Source: Baffinella frigidus (Eukaryota > Cryptophyceae > Cryptomonadales > Baffinellaceae). From it: DNA of 11,501 nt. Below are positions 6,325 through 11,501 of this stretch, in pieces. Position 1 is the first letter of the stretch; every line of letters starts with the position of its first letter. The DNA lies in NCBI GenBank assembly GCA_026770585.1, contig MU647395.1:10450-21950 (forward strand), read 5' to 3'. Under the pieces are notes generated by a model. The model had not been told where the DNA came from. It was given only the letters and a program-made list of their open reading frames with translations, and did no database searches. The position numbers and the translations under genes are program-made.

Positions 6325-9300
6325 CTGTAGAGGGGTTTGGGATTTGGGATTTGGGATTGGGGATTTGGGTTTGGGGGTTTGGGGTGTGGGGTTTGGGGTT
6401 TGGGGTTTGGGGTTTAGGGTCCTAGGGTTCTAGGGTCCTAGGGTTCTAGGGTTCTAGGGTCCTAGGGTCCTAGGGTCCTAGGGTCCTGGGGTCCCAGGGT
6501 CCTAGGGTCCTAGGGTCCTAGGGTCCTAGGGTCCTAGGGTCCTAGGGTCCTAGGGTCCTAGGGTCCTAGGGTCCTAGGGTCCTAGGGTCCTAGGGTCCTA
6601 GGGTCCTAGGGTCCTAGGGTCCTAGGGTCCTAGGGTCCTAGGGTCCTAGGGTCCTAGGGTCCTAGGGTCCTAGAGTCCTAGGGTCCTGGGGTCCTAGGTT
6701 CCCAGGGATAAGGGTTTCGGGTCAGTCTATTCGCGCTCACCGATTCGTCTCACCTGGGCTCTTCCCCATCCCAAAGTCGACGGATTCGCACCGCACACCC
6801 AGCATGTCAACTTTCAAATAGTCAGGCAGCCTACCCGAGTGAGCGAGAGCGAAGGGGGGTTTACCGAGGTTGAGGGCGGATGGGCACTTGTTCTTGCGGA
6901 TTGTCTTGGTGAGGCGGTTGAGGGTTGAAGGTTGCGGGGTGAAGGTTGAAGGATTAGGATTGAAGGTTGAGGGTTGAGGGTTGAAGGATTAGGGTTGAAG
7001 GTCTAGGGTCTAGGGTTGAGGGCTTAGGGGTCAGGGTGTCCGGGCAGTTGCGCACTCTGATCACCAAACCGCTACAACCGCAGGTCCCATTCCTGCAATC
7101 GAGAAGTGGGGTACCGAGGTTGACGACGGAGGGGCACTTGTTCTCGCGGATGGTCTTGTTGAGGAAGGCCTTCATGCTCTCGCCCGCCGTGCCTTGCGAG
7201 CCGGTGAAACGGATCAGCCCGACCTTGAGCGCCTGGTGTTGGGGGGGAACCGCCTTTCAGTAACCACACACCACAACCGCATCTGCCCAGCCTTGAGTGC
7301 CTCCCGTGGGTGGGGGGAGGAACGCGATGTTGAGTGCGCGCGGGGGGGGAGAAGTGCTTCGCTGCTTTGATGTTGCAGGGACGGGGGTAGGAAAGGGAAA
7401 GGCGTGAGGGCAGACGCCCGCGTGGGGCGTGCGGGCTCAGAGGCACTTGGAGCTTGGGGTCGGGGGGTACGGGGCCTGGAGTGACAAGCACCTGGGGAAA
7501 GCCCTGGAAGGCATCCAACGGGGGGTGGAAGTGAGAGCACGCGGAGTTTCAGGTTACGGGTTTAGAGTGTAGGGTTCAAAGTGTAGGGTTGAGGGCAGCA
7601 CCTGCTGGGTGATAGCGTCATAGTGCATCGGCGCCCGCGCCAAGCCCAGCACCTCAATCACCGCCTCGAGCCTGCTCATCGGCGCGGGGGCCGTCCCAGC
7701 AGCCAGCGCCGCCCGTCCCGCCGCGGCGCTCGCCGCCTCGTCGGAGCTCCCGTCCTCGCTGCCAACGCCGCTCGTGCGCCGCCGGGCGGGAGGGGGCGCG
7801 AAAGCAGGGACGTCCGCGTCGGAACGGCGCTTGCGGGTGCGGTCCGAGCGCGTGGGGGAGCGGGGGGTCAGCGGCGAGCGCGGGCCCTCGCGTGAGGTTT
7901 GCTCCGCGTGCGATGGGGAGACGGAGGGGGGGCGGGATGTGGAGGATGAGGCGGAGGCGCGCGCGGATGCGGATGCGCCCGATGTCTCCACCTGGTTTAG
8001 GGGTTTGGGTTTTAGGGGGGGGGGGGGCGGTTTGGGGTTTGGGGTTTGGGGCGTAGGGTGTAGGGCGTAGGGCGTAGGGCGTAGGGTGTAGGGTGTAGGT
8101 TGTAGGGTGTAGGGTGTAGGGTGTAGGGTGTAGGGTGTAGGGATGAGGGATTCGACCCACTGGGCGGCGTCATTCCAGTCCTCCTCCGCCTCGTCGCACG
8201 TGGTCCCGGCGAGCATGGTGCACACGAAGGCGGCCGAGGGGTCGATCATGGCCCCTGCCGCGAGGCGGCGCCACTTGCCGCACTCGTCGCATCCCACCTG
8301 ATGTGCGATGAGCCACCACGCCGTCAGAGGCAGTGGACACCCTACGAGTGCCTCTTCGCTTCAGTCAGAGTGGACAACCTAGTAGTGCCGCTTCACTTGA
8401 ATACACCTCAAACATCTATGGGGGGGGTAAGGAGTGTCTGTGGCACTTGCCACACCCGTCGCATCCCACCTGGTGTGCGATCAGCCACCACGCCGCCTGA
8501 GAGCCACGCACGAGAACTCAGCGAGTGGGTGACCCTAGGAGTGCCTCTTCGCTTTCATCTTTACCTCACCACTCTATGGGCGGAGAGTAAGGAGTGTCTA
8601 CGGCACTCGTTGCATCCCACCTGGTGTGAGGCCAGACAAGTGAGAGAGCGTGGGCGCCCTACGCGTGCCTCTTCACGTTAATGCATCCTGGGGTTTGGGG
8701 TTTGGGGTTTGGGGTTCGGGGTTCGGGGTTTGGGGTTTGGGTTGAGCGTTGAGCGTTTGAGCGAGGCATGGTGGCGTGCGGCAAGAAGTTGTGTGACAGA
8801 GGGTGCTCGGGGTCGGGGCGGGCGGAGACGCACCCAGGTCTCAGGCTGGGGTTTGCGCGGCGGCGGCGGCTTGCGCGCGTGTGACACGTGAACCTCAGGA
8901 TGCGTGGCAGTGAACCCCGAGATCATCCGGAGGTCCTCCACGCAGGCCTGCGGGTGCGCATTGGGGGTGAGGCATGCGGTCAACCCTGGGGCATGCTGGA
9001 GCCCCCCGCTCATGAGTCAGACCCCAATGTCTAGCGCTGTCTCAGTCGATCTGGGCTCACCAATTTGGTGAGCCCGGGCTCTAGTTCGCTACAAACTTGA
9101 CGACGTTGTACGGAAAATCCAGGATGTCAACTTGAGGATAATCCGTCAAGCCGACTGCGGCTCGGCGGCACTCAAGCGTTGCACCTCCAGAGCGTTTTTG
9201 TGGCGTGGTGTGTGGGTGTCATACCCAAACGGAGGGCGCAGGGGGAGCGGGGCGGGTGGGGATGAAAAGTTGCAATGCGAGGCACACCTGGCGTGGGAGG

Positions 9301-9785
9301 GCAACGGACGCCTTGGCGAAGCGCGAGTGGAACCACGGCCGGTAGCACAGCTTCAGGTTCTCCTGCTCCTTCCTGCAAGAGCCACCACCAATCTCCACGC
9401 GTCAGTAAGCGTCAATCTTCGCGAGAAATACACGGGAAGGGCCCACGCGACATCCCCCACAACCCCCTGAGACGCGCGGCTCCCTAAAAGAGTGCAATCA
9501 CACGGCGCGCGGCCTTCAAAATCTCGGGTACGATTATGGCCCCTCAGGTACGATTATGGTCCCGCCCCAACTCCCGCGCCCACCGCCCCATCCGCCCCCC
9601 GCAGAAAAGCGCCCCACCGCCCCGGAACCGATGTGTCTCAAGGGGTATGGAGCGCCCGCGCGGGGAAACGCGCCCCGGCGCCGTATCTCGCGCCCAAACC
9701 ATCATGGGGGCCGCAACAGCCTTTACCTACGAAACAAACCCCGGAGGCTCTTCACGGGCGCCGGTGCGCGCATGAGGGGGGCCAT
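5954..9785 (-). CDS. CW zinc finger + HARE-HTH protein, seven exons
   Basis: The exons in coding order are 9785-9727, 9372-9288, 8947-8834, 8297-8157, 7991-7602, 7232-7115 and 6324-5954. All introns are GT-AG and the frame holds throughout, giving 425 residues. Residues 86-127 form a CW zinc finger: W86, C89, C92, K94-W95, C112, C120, W127. Known CW domains bind the histone H3 tail, often methylated at K4. Residues 134-237 are a low-complexity linker with a basic R-T-R-K-R-R patch (possible nuclear signal). Residues 238-313 match a HARE-type winged helix: A-P-M-H-Y-D-A-I-T-Q-Q, G-S-Q-G-T-A, then K-G-V-Y-G-L-R-D-W. The tail is Ser/Pro/Ala-rich. HARE-HTH occurs in ASXL, plant HB1 proteins and restriction systems and is predicted to link DNA to chromatin modification. 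I infer a nuclear chromatin reader or adaptor. Domains are well supported; the N-terminus and end are less certain. Confidence 0.65.
6334..6416. repeat. GGGTTTG minisatellite in CW/HARE intron 6
   Basis: TTTGGGA, TTTGGGG and TGTGGGG units, G-rich on + and therefore C-rich on the gene's sense strand. It ends beside the CTACAG acceptor of exon 7, where the inverted tract serves as a pyrimidine-rich stretch. Confidence 0.9.
6417..6710. repeat. GGGTCCTA octamer satellite, about 37 units
   Basis: Near-perfect tandem GGGTCCTA with a few TTCTA and CCTGG variants at the two ends; the middle is uniform. The palindrome CCTAGG recurs every 8 bp. It sits inside CW/HARE intron 6, next to the TTTGGGG tract. 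GGGTCCTAGG is also part of the core of the TACAGGGG MITE. Confidence 0.95.
6865..6914 (-). repeat. Truncated duplicate of CW/HARE exon 6 end
   Basis: On the - strand this repeats 7115-7164 with about 6 differences: the peptide L-T-K-T-I-R-K-N-K-C-P-S-A-L-N-L-G parallels L-N-K-T-I-R-E-N-K-C-P-S-V-V-N-L-G of exon 6, and a GT donor (GTAAAC) follows at the same position. The upstream part is replaced by minisatellite and no acceptor is seen, so it is probably a dead exon fragment. Confidence 0.8.
6917..7038. repeat. GGGTTGA minisatellite in CW/HARE intron 6
   Basis: Units GGGTTGA and AGGTTGA with TTAGGG variants, G-rich on +. It replaces the upstream portion of the duplicated exon-6 fragment. 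Confidence 0.85.
7115..7232 (-). CDS. CW/HARE exon 6, second half of HARE
   Basis: 118 nt after CACCAG. It reads A-L-K-V-G-L-I-R-F-T-G-S-Q-G-T-A and F-L-N-K-T-I-R-E-N-K, ending with one base of a split Gly before GTACCC. It corresponds to the recognition-helix half of HARE (consensus G-x-T-P then a helix and R-x-I-R). The final Gly codon is completed by exon 7. Confidence 0.7.
7233..7601 (-). other. CW/HARE intron 5
   Basis: 369 nt with GTGCTG at its start and CACCAG at its end, splitting the HARE domain. A short CCCTACAC-type tract (7557-7593 on +) follows the donor. ORFs at 7072-7518 and 7214-7540 on this strand are proline/arginine-rich reads across the intron in other frames. No other exon is seen. 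Confidence 0.6.
7557..7593. repeat. Short TGTAGGG minisatellite in CW/HARE intron 5
   Basis: About five degenerate units such as GTGTAGGGTT just inside the donor of intron 5, again C-rich on the sense strand of the host gene. Confidence 0.75.
7602..7991 (-). CDS. CW/HARE exon 5, linker and first half of HARE
   Basis: 130 codons after ACCAG, ending C-A-G before GTGCTG. The linker is Ser/Ala/Arg/Pro-rich with R-T-R-K-R-R. The end, M-S-R-L-E-A-V-I-E-V-L-G-L-A-R-A-P-M-H-Y then D-A-I-T-Q-Q, is the first helices of the HARE winged helix, whose consensus has L-x-x-A-x-x-P-L/M-H-x-x-x-I-T. Confidence 0.8.
7995..8143. repeat. TGTAGGG minisatellite forming CW/HARE intron 4
   Basis: GGGTTTG units followed by GCGTAGG and TGTAGGG units make up nearly all of the 165-nt intron 7992-8156. 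On the sense strand this is CCCTACA repeated, with no stop codon in the host frame. Confidence 0.9.
8157..8297 (-). CDS. CW/HARE exon 4, CW zinc finger core
   Basis: 47 codons in phase 0 after CATCAG. It contains C-D-E-C-G-K-W-R-R-L, F-V-C-T-M-L-A-G-T-T-C-D and E-A-E-E-D-W, i.e. the four zinc-binding Cys in the CW spacing and the domain's acidic/Trp end. It ends A-A-Q-W before GTCGAA. Confidence 0.8.
8281..8680 (-). repeat. Degenerate about 160-bp repeat, three copies, with CW exon start
   Basis: Units begin near 8281, 8453 and 8604 (CACTCGTCGCATCCCACCTG and close variants). They also share GAGCCACCACGCCG-like, AGTGCCTCTTCGCTT and GTAAGGAGTGTCT words. On the - strand each unit carries an acceptor (CATCAG or CACCAG) plus the first codons of the CW exon. 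Only the first continues into a full CW domain; the others soon read C-R-R-H-S or K-C-H-R-H-S. Confidence 0.75.
8690..8757. repeat. GGGTTTG minisatellite in CW/HARE intron 3
   Basis: TTTGGGG and TTCGGGG units, ending in GAGCGTT units, inside intron 3 (8298-8833). G-rich on +, C-rich on the host sense strand. Confidence 0.9.
8834..8947 (-). CDS. CW/HARE exon 3, supplies first CW tryptophan
   Basis: 38 codons between CCGCAG and a GTGCGT donor. It reads A-C-V-E-D-L-R-M-I-S-G-F-T-A-T-H-P-E, then a Lys/Pro-rich stretch ending P-E-T-W. This Trp joins V-G-C-D-E-C-G-K-W of exon 4 to give the W-x-x-C-x-x-C-x-K-W start of a CW domain. That fit is strong evidence for the junction. Confidence 0.7.
9053..9075. 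repeat. 23-bp palindrome with one-base centre
   Basis: GGGCTCACCAA and its exact inverted copy TTGGTGAGCCC flank a single T. It lies in CW/HARE intron 2 (8948-9287). It could form a small hairpin or be a dimeric protein site. Confidence 0.85.
9288..9372 (-). CDS. CW/HARE exon 2
   Basis: 85 nt between TTGCAG and CAG/GTGTGC. It codes K-E-Q-E-N-L-K-L-C-Y-R-P-W-F-H-S-R-F and on to L-P-R-Q. Strong G/C third-position bias. No domain recognised. It ends in phase 0, as exon 3 requires. Confidence 0.6.
9523..9562. repeat. 20-bp direct duplication
   Basis: CTCGGGTACGATTATGGCCC (9523-9542) is followed directly by CTCAGGTACGATTATGGTCC (9543-9562), with two differences. It lies in CW/HARE intron 1. Confidence 0.9.
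9727..9785 (-). CDS. CW/HARE exon 1 (proposed start)
   Basis: ATG at 9785 in a CATCATGGCC context. It reads M-A-P-L-M-R-A-P-A-P-V-K-S-L-R-G-L-F-R plus two bases, ending at AG before a near-consensus GTAAAG donor. The split Arg codon completes correctly with the first base of exon 2. A different frame through the same DNA (9727-10098) is the competing N-terminus. Confidence 0.45.
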
Positions 9786-10098
9786 GATGGAGGGGAGCGT
9801 ACGGGGTGAGGGCGGTAGAGTGAAGGGCGACGTTCTCGGCGCGAGTGGAGGCCCGCGCCTCGGCGCGCACCCTTGCGCGCGATCCGAGAGGGTGCCCGTC
9901 CGACGCGAAGTTGACCGCGCCGAACGCCTTCTTCGGAGAGGGAGAGTGGCGGAGGTCATCAGGGTGGCGGAGGTCGCGGTTGTGAGAGAGCTCCGAGAGG
10001 ACGTCGTTGAGGGAGACGGGGGGGGGGTCGAAGGCGGTGGATGGCGAGAGATAAGGGGCGATGCGGCCATGATGTTGGTGCACGATGCACGAAGCCAT
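9727..10098 (-). CDS. Competing 123-codon ORF at the CW/HARE 5' end
   Basis: ATG at 10098, stop TAG at 9727-9729. Third positions are mostly G/C, and V-S-L-N-D-V-L-S-E-L-S-H-N-R-D-L and P-K-K-A-F-G-A-V-N-F look protein-like. It uses a different frame from the proposed exon 1 at 9727-9785. It could be the true N-terminal exon if spliced at the weaker GG/GTTTGT site (exon end 9740), which is also in phase with exon 2. Otherwise it is an upstream ORF or chance. No domain recognised. Confidence 0.35.
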   Translation of the reverse strand: MASCIVHQHHGRIAPYLSPSTAFDPPPVSLNDVLSELSHNRDLRHPDDLRHSPSPKKAFGAVNFASDGHPLGSRARVRAEARASTRAENVALHSTALTPYAPLHHGPPHARTGAREEPPGFVS

Positions 10099-10148
10099 GA
10101 CGCTGGAAGCGCGCAGAAAAGTGCCGGCAGGGAGTGATTCCCTTGCAA

Positions 10149-10787
10149 AGGCCTGTATCCGAGCTGAGATGCGCGGTCAGGTGCGCGCGGGCGCTTGGAG
10201 GACCCCGCCCAGACCTAGTTGCACTCCCTTTGGGGCCTTGGGACGTTTCGAACGCCAAAACGGATCCTCTGGCTCCTGCGGCGTGCCCGCGCGTCAGAAA
10301 GAGAAGGCTACAATGATAGCAAGCAGTGTTATGAGGATGAGCACGGCGTGGGCCCCGCGCGTGCCCCCCCCGGGCTAGGATCCAACCAAACCGACGCACA
10401 GGATCCCATTTTTGTTTTTTGCGAGGCCTGGCCCAAACTCCTGGGTGGATCACCTCGGGCACCCCACGGAGACGTGCGAAAGCGAATCTGGTGCTACCGA
10501 ACCATATTTTTTCTGTTGTGCGTTGTGGAGGGGTGCGTGTGGTGCGGGAGGCGGTTGCTAGCGTGAATGAACCCTCAAATCCTGATTGTACCTCCTCGCA
10601 AATATCTCCACAACCCGCCATCCACGCACGCCCACGCCGCCGCCGCGCAGCGCACCACGCTCAACACGCAAGGCGTGGACCCGAACCGCTCTCCATTCCG
10701 GGGGTACAGGGCGCCAGTGCGCGGGTGCGGGGGGGAAACAGTCGAGGGACCATACCGGATTTCTGTTTGCGCCCAAAAAATCTTAAA
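10149..10787. other. No supported gene
   Basis: The longest frame here (10621-9959, - strand, 220 codons) lacks codon bias and any recognisable motif. Overlapping + strand frames are no better. This may be the upstream region of the CW/HARE gene. Confidence 0.4.
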
Positions 10788-10928
10788 ATGCCTTTTGATC
10801 CCGGCTATTATTGGCCTGGTACAAACGAGTGTGCCCAAGGATATCCCGGTACAAAGTTGAACAAGCTGACGCGATTTTTAAATCATAAAACCGAAAATTA
10901 CAAGTCTCAGTACCAGCATGTCCGTTAA
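10788..10928 (+). CDS. Small ORF in AT-rich island, unknown
   Basis: 46 codons starting M-P-F-D-P-G-Y-Y-W-P-G-T after an A-rich leader (AAAAAATCTTAAA). Many codons end in A or T, unlike the host exons nearby. The frame also extends upstream without a stop into GC-rich DNA; I chose the internal ATG because the composition changes there. Its stop overlaps the start of the next ORF by 11 nt. No family recognised. The composition and overlap resemble compact viral or plasmid genes, which is inference only. Confidence 0.3.
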   Translation: MPFDPGYYWPGTNECAQGYPGTKLNKLTRFLNHKTENYKSQYQHVR

Positions 10929-11091
10929 AATTGTTTTAGTAAGATCAACAGACGGTGGCCCGTTTCAAATTAAAAGTCCTCAATTTTTTATCCGAAATAC
11001 GCTCGGGCCCGCCTCCTGTTTGATAACTCAAAAGTCAACTCGACATTCTCAAATCATTTTTTTGACGACACGGCGCATGGGCGCATTCTAG
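10918..11091 (+). CDS. Second small ORF in AT-rich island, unknown
   Basis: 57 codons starting M-S-V-K-I-V-L-V-R-S-T-D-G-G-P-F. It overlaps the previous ORF by 11 nt in another frame. A/T-ending codons dominate its first half and it ends in R-R-M-G-A-F. No domain recognised. It may be a decayed insertion or chance. Confidence 0.3.
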   Translation: MSVKIVLVRSTDGGPFQIKSPQFFIRNTLGPASCLITQKSTRHSQIIFLTTRRMGAF

Positions 11092-11104
11092 AATCGTACA
11101 TTAC

Positions 11105-11260
11105 CATCAGCGCATCAGGAGTGGCGGCCATAGCGCTCCCACACAGCAGGCCCTTCTCGACGGACCTGGCACCCTCCAGCAAGAACCGCGTGGAAGAAGC
11201 CTGCACCAGCGCGCACACCCGCTCAGAGCACGTCGCCGGACGGGAGCACATTCTAGACAT
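11105..11260 (-). CDS. Possible - strand exon, ambiguous strand
   Basis: 52 codons from M-S-R-M-C-S-R-P-A-T-C-S-E-R-V-C to A-T-P-D-A-L-M, followed by a good GTAATG donor. About three quarters of third positions are G/C. The opposite strand is also open over the same DNA (10974-11264) with similar bias, so coding strand is undecided. No domain recognised. Confidence 0.3.
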
Positions 11261-11280
11261 TTGAAACAGAAGGAGGCGAA

Positions 11281-11461
11281 ATGGGCAGTGCCGGGCTCGA
11301 GCCTGCCAGGGCCGCCGCCCCTCCTCCACCGCAACAGCGCCCGTCGGGGGGCGAGGACGATTTGTCGGAGGACTACAGTGACGCCACCCGAGATGAAGAC
11401 AGTTTCAGGGATCCGCCGCAAGAGATCCTCAAAACATTCTCTACACGATTCCAGGTTCCTG

Positions 11462-11501
<40 letters not shown>
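11281..11501 (+). CDS. 5' part of an acidic ORF, runs off the window
   Basis: ATG after AGGAGGCGAA; in-frame stop upstream at 11254-11256. It reads M-G-S-A-G-L-E-P-A-R-A-A-A-P-P-P-P, then an acidic stretch G-E-D-D-L-S-E-D-Y-S-D and Q-E-I-L-K-T-F-S-T-R-F-Q. After CAG there is a GT, so a splice donor at 11452 is possible. Otherwise the frame enters the terminal C-run as polyproline. Disordered acidic start; no domain recognised. No stop occurs before the edge. Confidence 0.45.
11463..11501. repeat. 39-nt poly-C at the window edge
   Basis: An uninterrupted run of 39 C's ends the window. Other C or G runs of 9-14 bases occur in the window, so the genome tolerates such runs. Its location at the edge suggests an assembly break at an unresolvable homopolymer. 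Confidence 0.95.

Noticed and set aside
5667-6433. Long + strand ORFs (252 and 247 codons)
   Set aside because: They are Gly/Arg/Glu-rich or Val/Trp/Gly-repeat reads of the antisense of exon 7 plus G-rich minisatellites. The - strand frame carries the HARE wing motif and a clean acceptor.
7623-8160. ORFs on + (7623-7895, 7774-8070) and a second - frame (7654-8160)
   Set aside because: Shadows of CW/HARE exon 5 and minisatellite intron 4 in other frames.
9081-9152. - strand C-terminus-like reading ending D-F-P-Y-N-V-V-K-F-V-A-N and stop
   Set aside because: Looks protein-like, but exon 2 joins exon 3 in phase and leads to the CW domain, placing this inside intron 2. It could only be an alternative terminal exon.
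9556-10137. 193-codon + strand ORF
   Set aside because: Arg/Gly/Pro-rich antisense reading of the 9727-10098 region; no support of its own.
9959-10621. 220-codon - strand ORF, the longest on that strand in this part
   Set aside because: No codon bias, no motif, Arg/Pro/His-rich composition, and it overlaps better-biased frames. Openness is explained by high GC.

Overview
The window is nuclear DNA of a GC-rich eukaryote, most likely a microalga (a prasinophyte-type green alga or a haptophyte would fit; the lineage is a guess). Reasons: short exons with strong G/C third-position bias, GT-AG introns of 165 to over 1000 nt, telomere-like (TTTAGGG-related) minisatellites inside introns, and several small inverted-repeat transposons. 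I see no operons, rRNA, tRNA or CRISPR.

Two convergent, intron-split genes can be assembled by eye, with phases matching at every junction. On the + strand, exons from 1437 to 5265 (1437-1514, 2036-2070, 2735-2786, 3142-3246, 3588-3830, 5131-5265) encode the C-terminal part of an FkbM-like SAM-dependent methyltransferase; its SAM-binding N-terminus is not in view. On the - strand, seven exons from 9785 down to 5954 (9785-9727, 9372-9288, 8947-8834, 8297-8157, 7991-7602, 7232-7115, 6324-5954) give a 425-residue protein. It carries a CW zinc finger followed by a HARE-type winged helix and a Ser/Pro/Ala-rich tail, which suggests a chromatin reader or adaptor. Both signature domains are assembled only by splicing.

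Region by region: 1-167 CCCTACA-type minisatellite; 208-277 possible + exon; 278-1436 two MITE-like inverted-repeat elements and a 20-bp triplication but no convincing gene; 1437-5265 methyltransferase gene, with minisatellite and MITE-filled introns; 5266-5953 convergent intergenic space with G-rich minisatellites and a tandem duplication; 5954-9785 CW/HARE gene; 9786-10780 GC-rich, ambiguous; 10788-11091 AT-rich island with two overlapping small ORFs; 11281-end, start of a + strand acidic ORF running into 39 C's at the window edge.

Three structural themes stand out. Minisatellites inside the two gene models are C-rich on the sense strand of their host gene. Fragments spanning exon-intron boundaries are duplicated inside the neighbouring intron at four places. 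One MITE terminus appears to supply a 5' splice site. All gene models are hand-built, without alignment or RNA evidence.
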